From Zhengitettix transpicula (lineage: Eukaryota; Arthropoda; Insecta; Orthoptera; Tetrigidae): a stretch of 64,000 nucleotides of DNA. The position numbers were made by a program, and so were the translations under genes. The DNA lies in contig CM073590.1 of assembly GCA_037074705.1 (NCBI GenBank), positions 118,287,600 to 118,351,599 on the forward strand, written 5' to 3'. Under the pieces are notes generated by a model. It worked only from the letters and a program-made list of their open reading frames with translations. It was not told the DNA's origin and ran no database searches. Position 1 is the stretch's first letter. Every line of letters starts with the position of its first letter. This document shows, piece by piece, positions 47,781-60,600 of this stretch.

Positions 47781-49318
47781 TTTAAGTGTCTAATCTTCGT
47801 ATTTTTTAATTTTTTTAATAAACTCTGAAGTTTACTTAGGTCTATCTTTAAGTGAATAAATGATGATTGAGCATATATGCGTTACGATGGTGTAACTACC
47901 TCTTAGCCTTGGAACTGATTTTGTACACGTAATTAAGCCCGTAATAAAATTTTCATCATATATCTTTCGATATTTAATAATTCGAACCAAAATGCTGCAG
48001 ATAGGTTCTTGGAAACCTTTCTTTACATGAACACTTTTACGTAAATCTCGCGCTAGGTCTGACGTAGCTAGTTATACTCTACAACTTGGGAATTCTGACG
48101 TAGTCGGTTAAGTACTTGTTTACATATTTATTCGTAGTAATCGACAAGGAAACGGGCCAGCGATTGGTGAATCAGATGGCTACGTTCCCACAGTCGTGTC
48201 GGTGCCTGCGGTAGAGGTCGTTGAGAACCACGCGTCTAACCTTCTGCTCCACGATTACTTTCACTCTCTGCACTGACTTGGTGCAACACCATCTCGTGAC
48301 ACTATTACCATCATCTCTTCATCTGATTCCCCCAATATTAAGGGAAGGAAATATTCTCTCAATCTGAGATTGCTTTTTAATTATAAGCATGTATGAACTA
48401 ATTCTGATGAAACAAAATATTGGATGATAAACAGTAACGCATTCAAATATTCGTGATAATCGATTACCGTGTTTCTGCTTCTCAGATAGTCAAGAAGAGA
48501 ACGTTATAATAAGTTTTATATTTGGTCATTAATGATTCCTGCCGAGGGCAGACGTCAGTAGTTTCTGAACACGAATGTTCAGCACACTGTTCTATGCTAC
48601 TCTACTCTATAAGGTTTTATAGACTGCAGCCCTTTTATTGCAAGTAAATTTGAAGGATGTTCGTGTCTTGGTATAACGACGCTCGTTAAATTTTGTAATT
48701 TCAACAAGGAATTTGTTATCGATCGTTGACAACCTAGAAACTTGACCCACATTGCCGTACCTTTGAAATATTCGAGGAGTCCGTAGACAGTCCAATAAGT
48801 GCAAAAATGCAAAAATAAAATTAATTTATATGCAATTATTTATACCAATTGAGGACTTCCTCCAGCATTTTTTGCCTTGTAAAGGGGTTTACATTTACAA
48901 TCATGACTGTTTCTCTGCAGGGTGATATTAAAATATCCACCGCAATGTTGGAAGGTCTGAATGAAGATACCAAACCTTCTTGTCATTTTAAATACAGTTT
49001 TGACCAACTCGATTAAATATCGGTAATATTACTTATTCCTTGACTCTACGGCCCTCTGAGAGCCTTGGCCTCTTTAAGAATAATGGTCAATTCTCCTCTG
49101 TCCGCTACTTTCCTTCTCCATTTCCGACTTTTAACGGACTTAGCTCATTTTCCACAACATTCTTCTACCCTCTCATGTTTTATCTTTCAGTCTTCCTTCT
49201 CCTTACCGTTTTACCAACCATAACTTGATTTATTAATCTACAATCGACCATTCATTTGCCCCAGCCATTGTAATCGTATTTTTGGATGTGCAACTACACA
49301 AATCTAAAGCATTTGTAC
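47781..49318. other. Non-coding, nothing recognised
   Basis: 48160-48320 is GC-richer but has no reading frame of note. Two overlapping minus-strand frames at 48597-48812 lack motifs. Confidence 0.45.
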
Positions 49319-49330
49319 AAATCTCACCGT
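49319..49330 (+). repeat. Target-site duplication, left
   Basis: AAATCTCACCGT, identical to 49898-49909. Confidence 0.9.
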
Positions 49331-49897
49331 GGGAATCGTCTGCGAGGGTTATTCTCTCCCAGGCAGTACCTGCGAGGGATGTTCTCTCGCAGGCAGAACC
49401 TTGTAGGAGAGACACGAAGGGGCTGCTTTTGGAGATGCCTTTTCCTCTCCGTTTTTGAACTAAGGTTCCCACAAGTCGTGGCACCTCGGCCTGTTCTGAG
49501 AGGTGTATGTTCCGGGGTCACAGACCTTGGGCATACGGTAAGAGATGTCCGCTATTCCCATTGGAATAGTCAGCCAGCTGCCTCATAAACTGGTCGAGGC
49601 ACGGAGAAGGGAATGCTGCGTCCCCACAGCAAACTCCTCTCCCGCTATCGGAAGGGCGTGGGACAAGTACCCAATGCCCGACCTACCTGATGCAGGTTTT
49701 TCTAGGGTTTTTCCTGCATTTCTTTAGGCGAATGCGGGGTACGATCCTTAAAATATAGCACGGGGGCCCTAGTTAACTCTTGGCTACATTCCTCTACCCT
49801 TCCACATCCCCCCTTACACTCCCTTTTCTATGCTGTATGAGGGGAGTTGCCACTATGTGGATTACCCTATACATAGCCTGTCTACACCAACAAAAAA
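49331..49897 (+). repeat. SINE-like retroposon copy 4, longest copy
   Basis: The 567-bp insertion is flanked by a perfect 12-bp duplication and has an A-rich tail. It contains everything in copy 3 plus about 155 bp at the 5' side. That extra part holds a 30-bp tandem repeat (CTGCGAGGG... starting at 49340 and 49370, with a diverged third start at 49400). From GCACCTCGGCCTGTTCTGAG (49483) it is nearly identical to copy 3. The shared 60-codon frame lies at 49545-49727. It is probably the closest to a full-length family member in this window. Confidence 0.9.
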
Positions 49898-49909
49898 AAA
49901 TCTCACCGT
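49898..49909 (+). repeat. Target-site duplication, right
   Basis: AAATCTCACCGT after the A-rich tail, identical to 49319-49330. The junction A's are shared with the tail, so the exact edge may shift by 2-3 bp. Confidence 0.88.
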
Positions 49910-50458
49910 TCATTGTTGATTCTTATCCTCCAATCTCTGTTAGCCTTTACTGGTCCGTAGATGCGTTATAATATATTCATTTCTATAACATTTAACATTA
50001 GTTTTTAAGACTAGCCAGTTCTCACTCCCATTCATTCGTTATATCGTTGTTTGCTCACTATTTTAGATTTTAATATATAGTTTACGCTGTAATAGCATCT
50101 ATTACCAGCTGCAATCATAGCTTTATTGTCTTTCTTTATCTCAGTTTTTAAAGTTATCAGGGTCTCCAATTATTTAAAACTTCGAATTTCATATCTTTTA
50201 AGACGAGTAGCTACTTGTCTCGCACCTGCATTTCTTCCAAGTGTTCTATATTTAATTTATTCCTCATTAAGCCCTAGATTTTTTATGTAACTTATTGTAT
50301 TTGTGTGACCACTTTCTCATTCACTTTTACTGAAATATGACATCTGCAAATGATATAATTTGTCTTGACTAGTATTTAGTTCTGGGTATGATCTCAAGAT
50401 TTCGAATATAATTTTATATAAATTAAATAATATTTTTGTCCGTACATATCTCAGAATC
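49910..50458. other. Non-coding spacer between two SINE-like copies
   Basis: AT-rich, no feature seen. Confidence 0.5.
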
Positions 50459-50751
50459 GAGAGAAAAGGGCATTCTGCCGCCCCACAGGAAACCGCTCTC
50501 CCGCTATAGGACGGGAGTGGGACAAGTACCTACTGTCCATCCTGCCTGATGCAGGTTTTCTACGGTTTGTCCTACATCGCTTTTAGGCGAATACCGCCTA
50601 GGATCCTTAAACTACAGCCCGGGGGCCCTAGTGAACCCACGGCTACCCTTCTCAACCCTTCCACATCCCCCCTTGCAAATCCCTTCCTATTCTATTAAAG
50701 GGGACTTGCCACCGAGTGGATTTAACTCATGCAGCCTGTTACTCTAAAAAA
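50459..50751 (+). repeat. SINE-like family copy 5, 5'-truncated
   Basis: Matches the family from GAGAAAAGGGCATTCTGCCG to the end, including CTGATGCAGGTTTTCTA, TTTTAGGCGAATACC, GGGGGCCCTAGTGAACCC and GCAGCCTGTTACTCTAAAAA. It is more diverged than copies 3 and 4. Its tail is only about six A's, and no clear target duplication is visible. Confidence 0.85.
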
Positions 50752-53700
50752 TATGTGTGTATTTAAAAGACTGAATTTTAAGTTTTTCAAATGTCCATTG
50801 ACAATTAAATTACCCTCGAGTATATATACAGACTAATTTTTATGGCCATGTTATTAGTAAATAAACCAAATTTGTCAAGAGTAGATGAAAAGATTACTGT
50901 AATAGGGTAATTGCTAAAACTTACTAACGGACATTCTTTTGGACTGAGACGCTACCAGCGGTTATTGACGTCAACACTTATTTCACTGATGCCAATAATT
51001 CACGAGTACCATTATGAAATTTATTTTCAGTTCCGCTGTTTTACTTTAGTAACTATTATAACTTAATGCAGTAATACGGGGCACGTTGAAATACGTGAAA
51101 TAGCTGCAAGTAACGTCACTGTTAGAAACAAGTACAAGGTCCAAAATGAATATGATGAAGTTTAACAACGTCTTTGTCTCTAGTGAGCCTTGTGTAATTG
51201 TAAATTGTTGGACCTTGCCTTAACAGCTTGGCGTGCTATGAAGTAATTTACAAAACTAACTTCACCTTTAGTTCTCTCCCAAATGTGGGATGAGCTTTCA
51301 AAAAAAACTTCAATTGAAACGGTGCGTATGTTTTCATTTAATTATCCATTATTTTACAGCTTATCATATATGAGCGATACAATCAGAAACCGTGTTTATG
51401 TTTGTAATGATGGGGAATATTTAAGAGATTATATTTTTTTGTGATCAACGAATTCAATGTTAAGTTTTGTGAAAAATGCTCATCTTTCAATTTCGACAAG
51501 AATAATTCTTACTTTTTCTTTGTTGTCGATCATAATAATTACTTTACGTAGAAACTACGAGTAAAGCTAAAATTTCAAGTTACCACTCTTTCTAGTTAAA
51601 TTATTGTTACGTATAATATTATCCTAATTAGGTAGTACCTTATTGTTATTATTCTCATTAGTAAGACAACGAGTTTTTCTTGTATATTTACAAAAAATAT
51701 TTGGTAAATAAGGATTACAAATATCACTGAAAATCGGCATCGGCATTAAATTAATGTTGAATGGCTACTATTAATGATAATACCATTTAATAGGAATTGT
51801 ATAGTAACGGAACTCACAATATAGTACAGATAATTAAAAATATATGTTTGAACTAATCATAGCACATAGAAGTGAAAATTTGACGATGTAACAATAATAC
51901 AATTAAGTAATTCATTTTAAAAAAACTTCTGAGAAGTCGCTGAGGCTTCGAAGTTTATTAATGGGCTTATAAATGTCGTTTTTGCGCAAGTGTCACATTT
52001 TTAAGTTTTAAGCCACTCTTGAATAAGTAGAAATAAATCATTCTAAGGAGTTCTAAAATCATCCCTTTCTCGCGCGCAATATTGAAACTATTGCCTTTGA
52101 ATGTAGCCAATAAGTTTTCTTCTTCTTCAGTATTTAAGTGCACTAAAAACTAAGACATAATGGAGTATACCGTAGCGAATTTCTTTGTACATTCACAGGG
52201 GGAACATACACCTCTCACTTTCCTCTTTTCATTGGATCTTTGCACGAAATTTTGTGACATCAGCCTGGAACTTCTAACTGGCTGTTAAAAATAACTAAAA
52301 GCTTCGGCCTTGCTGAAGAAAGACAGTCGAAGAACTTCAAAGTTATTTAAGTTGAGTGGGGTAAAAAACAGGAAAACAGTCGTAAGTTGGAACGGGAGGG
52401 AGCAATATTGCCATTTAATTACGGAGTTAACGGTTCCGAGAGGTAATACATTTTGATAGTTATATTTATTCGATGTCAACTAAATCAATAAATAAACCAG
52501 CTAACGTGTCATAAATAAATTAATAAAATAAAAATAAAAAAATGACAAAGACTTTCGTTCCTCGTTTTGAAAGCTCCTCAGGTTACAAGTTGAACAAAAT
52601 ATATGTGTAAATGAATTATACAAGTATGAATATAAAAATACATTGAAAATTTCAAAGAAATTACCGCAAATAAATTATATTCATATTTGTAGAATTCAAT
52701 TACCAAATTTTATACTCGTCCGTCTGAGAACGTCCCAAGAACGAAACGTAGCCTAATTTATTATTTCTATTTTATTAAATTATTTAGTTATACATTTCGT
52801 TCGGAGTAGTTGACTAAAGGGCCTGAACTTTAATATAGGCTATATGAATATACACATTTCCACAAATATTACGTTTAATAAGAATATTTTTATATGAAGG
52901 TGTTCCAAAGCACAGTACCTATTTATCTGAAGTCTGATATTATTTAAAAAATTCTATTTTAAACATGATCAACATAATTGGATTACAGCTTTTAAAAAAC
53001 GGTGTCAATTTTATTCATATGTGTACTTTTTGGATATGTATTCGTCAGTATTGACATATAAACGACTTCGAATTTAGAAAATTTTTCGTGCATTTAATAA
53101 TTTGAATTTTTTATAGAAAAACATTCAGGGTTACTCCACAAGAAGATATTTTTATAAATTGGAGTTCTTATATACTGGCAATTAATACGTATGAGTGCAG
53201 ACATAATTTTAGAGCATTGTTCTAAAATTTTATCCATTGTCTGAGCTACATTCGGCACGACTAATTTTTAATGGAACGTACATTTTTTTCTCTACTCATT
53301 ACGCGTTTTACGTCCGCCATCTTGGTTGTGCTAAAACTTTCTAAGGAGAAGATCCCCGAAGGCTCAACGAACTCGGGAGCCTTAACACAGCTGGTGTGAA
53401 CTCTAAAACTCTTCTGTCATATATACATTTCGTTCACAATCGAAGATTGTTTTCGGTATTAAGGTCACAATATGTCCTCGCTTCGTCTCATTCTCGTTGA
53501 TTCTATAATAATTATAAAAATGTCTAGGAAACAAAAAGTGGTCTAATATAATTCTTGAGATTCAAGAAAATATGACTGAGCGGTAGCAGTGCGTCATTAA
53601 TTGTGAATCTGTTATTATATATTTCTTATGTCAAATAAAATTTTACACCACTCAATTTCGAAACTATTTAAATATATCAGTATATTTAAATATACCAATA

Positions 53701-55574
53701 TAATATAGTTTAAATATATTATTCAACTACTATTATAATACAGTATAATAAAACGTCCCATCTTTTGGAAGACGAAAGTGTGAATATTAAAATAAGACAC
53801 ATGTATAACAGATGTGATTATCGCAGTGAAGCCGCAAGTTTAACGTATTCATGCCCGATTACTGAAAACATGCACCCGATTTCAATTCGCTGAATTTTCA
53901 AGTGAGTCAAATCGAACGTCAGAAACATCGAGTTTTTGCGGAAGCTTAATAACATAGCGTAATTGTTTGAAGTTATACTTTTGTTATAGGTCAGAATGCC
54001 ACTGGGGATTCGTCACGTTCGGCATCTGTCGCGGTCTTCATTAAACTTCATATAACACTGTATAAAGCCAGTTTATTTAAAATATATTTCTGGTTATTAT
54101 TACAAGTTTATGTCCTGTGCAAAATCAACCTTATACAGTCACTAGTATTATTTATACGAATAAATTTAGTAAATTGTCCACAAAACTTTAAAATTTAATC
54201 ATATTATTTAATAAATTGTTTTATTGGATGTAGGTCAGTGAGGATTAATTTCGCTTCGTAGGTCGAATGGTCCATACTGATTAATTAATAGATAATCCCA
54301 TCGATTGTATAAGGTTGTTATTTACCACAGGAGGTTGAGACGACAAGTTGAAAAAGTCAAAAGCTTTAAACTGCGAAAATGAAGTTATCGTCCCATAACA
54401 TTGAATTATATTCCAAGCTTTCACACTATAACGTACGGAGAATAAATGCTAACGAGTGGCGATTGCCGAATTACTTTTAAGTTAGGCTCATATTATGATA
54501 TTATAAGTTTACCTGTCAATAAACGCATCTCCTAGATTTGAAGTCATTCAGCCGAATTAACACGGCATACTAAAAGCTAACACAAAATTAACAGCGTTTG
54601 CTTTCCTTACGTCTCAACAGTTTCAAGCAGTGCAAATTAGCACAATAAACAACAGTATCCCTATAGCTTTATTCCTTACTTAGTCTTGTGTCCTGTGTTG
54701 CCAATTTTCGGATCAATATCTAAGGAATTCGTTTTCTGCGTAAAATCCTGCGTGCTTACTTTGAAATTAGGATAGTAATATGTTAACTAACTTCAATGCT
54801 TGAAATATTAGATCGACCTAAGTCAGCGATATCAGAATGAACATACTTAAGAATGTATTTGACCCAGTTTACGAAAGTCTAAATTACTTCTTTCGTAAGA
54901 AATAAAACCACTACTTATGATTAAAAAATTAAAATATTCCGTATTGAAAATTATTGTTTTCAGTTCTAGAAAAGTTAATGAACTCTGATAATATAATTAC
55001 TTTAATAATAAAGCAATTGTTATTTTACACGTTCGAGGAGAGATTTATTTTGCTCTGCAAAGTATTGGTGTGAATATCGGAACATTTTTAGTAAAACATA
55101 TTTCGAATTTGAATACGTTTCAGTAAAAGAGGAGTCGATTTATTCTGAAATTTGCAGCACAAGCGGGGAATCTTCACTTTTCGGTAGGTTTCTCCCGGGA
55201 GAAGCTGTCTGAATGTTACAAGCATACTTTACACCCCCTGAGGGAGAACAAGAGGAGGAGAGTAAAACACCAGCGGAAAAATGCCGCAAATATGCAGGGA
55301 AGTCTAGGTAAGTCATGTTTGCATTAGCTATATATCAAACATTATAGCGTAGTGTACTGTAGCTGACGAGCAATAGATACTGTAAGAGTTTAGTGGTAAT
55401 GGAGGTTATTCTTAATCAAAAAAGCTGAATCCTACTTAATGCCCATGAATGTTTGAATTTTTTTTAAAAGTATCCATCAGGAGACTAATAATTAAACTCC
55501 AATCGTGGCAAGTATGAGGATCCTCAGCGACTACCATAACAGCGGTTTTGACTGCAATATCAGGTGATATCAAA
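50752..55574. other. Non-coding, nothing recognised
   Basis: AT-rich throughout, with a palindromic A/T cluster at 53670-53745. I found no motif-bearing frame, tRNA or repeat shared with other parts of the window. Confidence 0.5.
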
Positions 55575-55990
55575 TTATTGTAATTATTAAAATCACACTA
55601 TCCCACCCCCATCCCTAGGGAGAAAACTTTAACTTAACCAGCTGGGATGCCAGAACTAAACTTGGCGACTTCCAAAACACTATTTTCGACACAAATATTG
55701 GTAGTTGTCGTAATTTTTTGTCTCGCCCTTTCATCGTACCTCATTCTTGTCCCTATGCAGTTAGGGGAACAAATTCGAAACTAAAAGCATCAAGACTGAC
55801 ATTATGAATCTGAGTGACCTCGTAAACTATTTATTCAGCGCTAATATAGGCCGTTATCTCATATTATGTATTTTGAAAATACCACCCCCCCCCCATTCCA
55901 TCCCCCCCAAATAGAGATGCTAGTTATTTTAAATCCACGGGGTTGGTTCCTGAAATTTTTCCACGTATTAATGAAAAACTTAATTTACAC
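55575..55990 (-). mobile_element. Helitron relic, minus strand
   Basis: The minus strand matches the relic at 47144: GGCCTATATTAGCGCTGAAT (there GGGCCTATATTAGCGTCTAT), a TTTCAAAATACATAAT block, a CCTAGGG-GGGG block near 55615, and the GCCAGAACTAAACTTGGCGA segment corresponding to GTCAGAATTAAACTCAGTGA. Two C-runs (55883-55915) derive from the G-rich CGGGGGTGG blocks. Both ends are lost. Confidence 0.55.
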
Positions 55991-56069
55991 TAATAATTAT
56001 GTATATTAAGATAAGTAACATATTCAGCGTTCTACAATATTAATATTATGCTTAATTTCGTAAAAACTC

Positions 56070-56148
56070 ACTTTTAGGGAAAATGACCCATCGGGAAAAT
56101 AACTTGTCGGGAAAACGTCAATCGGGGTTTTGTCCTGTCGTGCAAACG
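56070..56148 (+). repeat. Short 15-17-bp degenerate tandem repeat
   Basis: TAGGGAAAATGACCCA, TCGGGAAAATAACTTG, TCGGGAAAACGTCAA and TCGGGGTTTTGTCCTG follow one another, immediately adjacent to the place where the reverse transcriptase pseudogene loses similarity. Confidence 0.6.
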
Positions 56149-56149
56149 G

Positions 56150-56766
56150 CCGGATCCTGTCCATAACGGCTTTATAATTGATTTATATACCAGAACTTTA
56201 TTTTCCAGTGTATGACGATAACTTTTACGTAGTAACCAGTTTAATTCGTTAAATTTTAAATCAATTTTTTTTCTTTTTCCCGATATTAGTCGATATTTTG
56301 TCGAAGTTTATTCCCATATATAGGACTGACTGTGATTCGGGAATTATTATATTATCAAACGATATAGGTGGACATTAGATTTTGCAAGTTGTAATAGTTG
56401 ATTTAGTTTCCTTAATTTTTATTTTCCGTTTTGTTATCCAGTCTTGCAGTAAATTTAGGTGATTTTGTAGATGGGATATTGCAGTATCAGGCTGATTGTG
56501 AGTAGTTAGTATTACTGTGTCCGCAGAAAATGTGCCAGTTGTATTAGTTTTTGTGGTTAAATCTGACAGGTATAATAGTTAAAGAATCGGCTCTAGAACA
56601 TTTCCTTGCGGTGCTCCGGTTCTTATTGGCTGGATGTAATACACTTTTACATTAACTCTGTTGATTATATAGGTAATATTTAAACAAGTTGAAATATGAC
56701 GGGAGACAGCGTTTAATTTTGTAGTGCAAGCTGTCGTGCCTTATTTTATCAAATGCCTGATGCCCA
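56150..56766 (-). pseudogene. Jockey-type non-LTR reverse transcriptase, C-terminal half, decayed
   Basis: In minus-strand order: QAFDKIRHDSLHYKIKRCLP (the AFD-VWH palm motif A), a segment with one stop, then after a frame change RTGAPQGNVLEPIL (the AGVPQGSVLGP motif), L-YLSDLTT, GTFSADTVILTTH, then LQNHLNLLQDWITKRKIKIK and ETKST, IPESQSVLYMGINFDK and finally LENKVLVYKSIIKPLW. This is the order of Jockey-clade reverse transcriptases. The catalytic FADD reads FSAD, so one of the two metal-binding aspartates is lost; there are at least three in-frame stops. The endonuclease, ORF1 and 3' UTR are absent. Confidence 0.88.
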
Positions 56767-57465
56767 TAAATAACGAAATACTTCACATATCGTATCAATC
56801 GTAGGAAATAAAACTGTCTCTGCACAGCTTAAAAATAAGCTGGATCGAATCACTACAATTTACTGGTAAAAATAATTCTGAAAGCCCATTCTCACATGGC
56901 ATATTTTAAACATCTTATACATATAAATTTATAAACATATTTCAGGCTATATAATGAACCAGAATCGAGATATGAGAAAAACCTTCCTGAAGATGCGAAA
57001 GAGGTGATATCCGCCTTGCGATTTGAAAACCTTTGTACTGACGTTCCTTCTTACCTTTCTTTGAATCGAAGCGAACTTTGAATGTCACTTTTATACGCGC
57101 GGATTCACAATTCTTCATGCCCCGCGTATCTTTCAGAGCTTTTTCAGCTTCGGACGTTTTCCTAAGCTACGTCTTGACATGGAACGAATGTGGACAAGTA
57201 GGACAGCATGAGCCAGGAATCCTTATTTCGTGTTACATTAATGGAAATATGACCAGATAGGAAATATCAGAAAATGGATGCAAATGAAGAACAATCCATA
57301 ATTCTGTTTCTTCTTGAAAAGAATGTTGTTGGCGATGTTTTTTTTCACAGGAAATGACCAGCATTAATTTAAGTATTCATTTGTCTATTACTATTGTTTA
57401 CAGACATAAATTCTCTCTATAAAATATAAAACAACTGTGTTAAAAGTATTCTCATGAGATAAATA
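56767..57465. other. Non-coding, nothing recognised
   Basis: An open frame at 57078-57260 has no motif. No upstream part of the Jockey element can be recognised here. Confidence 0.45.
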
Positions 57466-57662
57466 TATAGTCAAATAATAGACAGAACTATGTGATAAAA
57501 TAAATACCACACAACGTTTCTGCAATTCTTGTTGCTTTCGTCAGGTGATTCGTCAAGTTGTTTATGCGGTGTGTCGTTTTTGCGGCTCTTGGGATTTTGA
57601 ATCACCTGACGTTAGTGTAGTATTTATTCCATCACTTAGTTTTGTCTGCTATTTGTTTATAT
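57466..57662. repeat. Foldback with hammerhead-like core, probably retroelement ends
   Basis: The outer segments 57466-57515 (TAGACAGAACTATGTGATAA, AATAAATACCACAC) and 57601-57662 (CACTTAGTTTTGTCTGC) are inverted copies, each followed inwards by the TCAGGTGATTC / GAATCACCTGA pair. The left copy carries 24 extra bases. On its minus strand these form CTGACGA, a 4-bp stem GCAA/TTGC with a 6-nt loop, then GAAAC (57516-57544), the core order of a hammerhead ribozyme. Inverted partial termini with hammerheads are known from Penelope-like elements. The nucleotide expected at the cleavage site does not fit, so activity is doubtful. Confidence 0.5.
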
Positions 57663-60600
57663 AATTAGTATAAATACTCTCTAAATAATGTAAAAGAGGA
57701 GCTAGACCTCTAACTCATTTATTATGCAGTTTTTGGAATTTAGGGAGACAGCTGGATAATTTTCTTAATACTCAACTTTTATTGTTTTCACATGTGTTTA
57801 TCGAAGCTTCGCAGTTGTTTTCGCGAAAAACTCAGCGTACAAAAATCAGTACTCCTGCGTTATGCATAAGTGGGTAATTCCTGTTTTTTTTGTGTGTGTG
57901 GAACTTAAATTCGTGTGAAGTGAAGCAGAAATAGATATATTTTGCACCCTAAACAAGTTGGAGTGTCAATGTTAATCTAGGCGGAATCACGGGCAGTTTA
58001 TCTCCGGGAAGGAGTCGTAATTTTGGAGTCACCGCGATCAATCTTGATTACGTGCAAAGAAGAGGGCACTGGCTAACTACGTGAAAGTAGTCAAATTTAG
58101 AGAAATGTAGGAAACATATAATTCGAAGGTGTATTACTACGGTAAATCTTTTGAGCACTATGAAAAGAAATTAAAATAGTTTCTAATGATGTATATGGTA
58201 TATTAGCACACTTAGTACGATCCCGCGGATTGGGAAGCCCAAAGTTATAAGAAATAAAATTTTTGGTAAATAAGAAGAGACTAATTATATTACTATTAAG
58301 TATATGTAACATAGATAAGGAAGGACGTGATAACACACAGACACGGGATCAGCATGATTGAAGATATATGGAAGTGAGGCATATGCGTATGTATCAAATA
58401 GGGTCTTTAATCATGGAAATATGTTGATAAAAGGAAAATGATTTATATATATAAATCATTTATATAATATTATGTATATATACAGTATTTATTTGATACG
58501 TAAAGTCGGCCAATAAAGCAAATGTACTTCAATAAGCATTCAGAAATGAATAAGTGCGGAAGATATAATTTTTTGGGAACAAAAAAGTGTTTTAATAATA
58601 TTCTTTGTTATATGATTTTAATAATATACGTTGTGAAAGCATTAAAACCATTATCATCTATGTTGTCCATTTTGAACTGCCAATCAGACAGGTGCTCAGA
58701 GTAGATTAAATATTAGCGTTAAACAAGAAATTACGATTAATTAACGAAGGAAAAAGTAGTTCCACATAATAATCGTGGTAAGAGATATGGTATGGCACGC
58801 AACTAAAATTTAATAATGATAATAATAAATACATAAAGTAATGTTATATGTCGCCAGTAAGGGAAGATTTAACAGAACAAAATATCCAAATATAAGTATG
58901 AATTGAAAGATTTCACATGAGAAACGTTATAAATATTCAACCGTAAAAGGTTCAAAAATATATCTCGCTTGTAAGTAAAAAAAATAAAAGTTTCTATGTG
59001 GAAGAAATTAATTCTAACCGTGACGATGACATTGTAAAAGCGTCAAAAGCTAGCGAGTTTCTCTACTTTTGTCTGCTTCGCTTCGGTAAAGGAATCCTTT
59101 CAAGATAAAAGAAGGCGTACGAATCCTTTAAAGTTTAGCATTGGTCGCGTGCTGGTTAAACTCTGCCAACGCATAAATATCTCTTATCTCCAGAAGTTAC
59201 GCCCCAATTGTTAGCTTCCGCAACCCCAAAAACACTTGTCTAAAATCCTTCAAGATGTACTTTTTTGTACAGATACTTCAGTTTTCATACCATTGAACCG
59301 TCGTCCACCGGTAGCCATCGTCGTTATAACGTTATAATTCCATATTCCCATCACACTTTCTTTAATGTGCGGTTATACGAAAGCTCTCTTATAATATCTT
59401 AGAAACATTCTAATGAATTCAGAATGCTTACAAGTGTTGAATGTTATAAATCAGATTTAACTAATTGTTTAATTGGAGGATGTTATCTAGATGATAACTT
59501 CTTTAGAGTTTGAGAATACTTTCGTCTGAAGTATTAAACGAAATTAAATATGAAACTGCCTTGAATTTTGACAACTTTAGATTATTGACTTGCAATAAAT
59601 GAACACTACATGTTTAGTTTCTATTTCGAAACTGTTTCTGGTGTTTTACAAAAGCTGTTTTTCAAAATATGTTGTTATAAATGTGTAATATATTATTTTA
59701 AAATATTTAAAGTGATTAAAATGAGAAGTAAACATTTTTAATTTATATGGTTTTTAACTTTTTTCGATAATATGTTTAATTAAAACTTTTTTTAGCAATT
59801 ATTTAATCACAGGAAGATATTTTTTGTGTTAATAATATATTTACTCAATTAATATTTCACTTTGTATTTTTATATATTTTATACGTAATATCCTTTAATA
59901 TGAACTCTAAAACGTTATGTTTCTAATTTTATAAAAAAAATATTTGTTAACTTCAAAGTAAAATCATTTCAAACAGTATCAAATTAGAAACAAAACGTGT
60001 TAAGTTAATGCCCTTAAATTTCAAAGTCGGTTTATTTGTTAACGTTTTAGCTGTTTATTCAACTTCTTATTATTTTATTTTTACCTCGCGAAATAACATT
60101 AGAAACTAGGTTTTTTTCTCTTATTATGATCCGTATATATCGAATTGTATTGTATATCTTCGTACGTGACACTATCAGAGGCATTATATACAGGAGCAAC
60201 TATTTAAATATCCATTTCATTTCCGCCTCTACTTTATTTTGCTTTATTATAAGAAATTACGTTATAGAGTTGTCATGCATGAATGTTCTACTAATTTTGG
60301 TTGATAGCTTTCCTGCCTCGATATATCGGAACCCAATTTACTTTTCAATTTGCAGTTTATAGTTTCCCTCCTCCTCTCTCCTGTTGGAAATATCGTAATA
60401 TTTTTAATGTTCAATTTTTTTTAGCTTTTTATTCGGAAATGAAACTACTTCCATATTAATTCTCTGCTGTATCGTGAGTGGTCTGTAGACGAATCAATCT
60501 AGGATGGAACACATTTTTTAAAAAAAATTGGTATTCAAGTTTAATATTCCGTTAGAATTTGAGAAGGAAAATATTTTACCCGTTATTGACAAGCAAATCA

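Noticed and set aside
55883..55915. C-rich runs, considered as a G-quadruplex or telomere-like site
   Set aside because: They fall inside the minus-strand Helitron relic, where the family has G-rich blocks; no TTAGG-type repeat is present.
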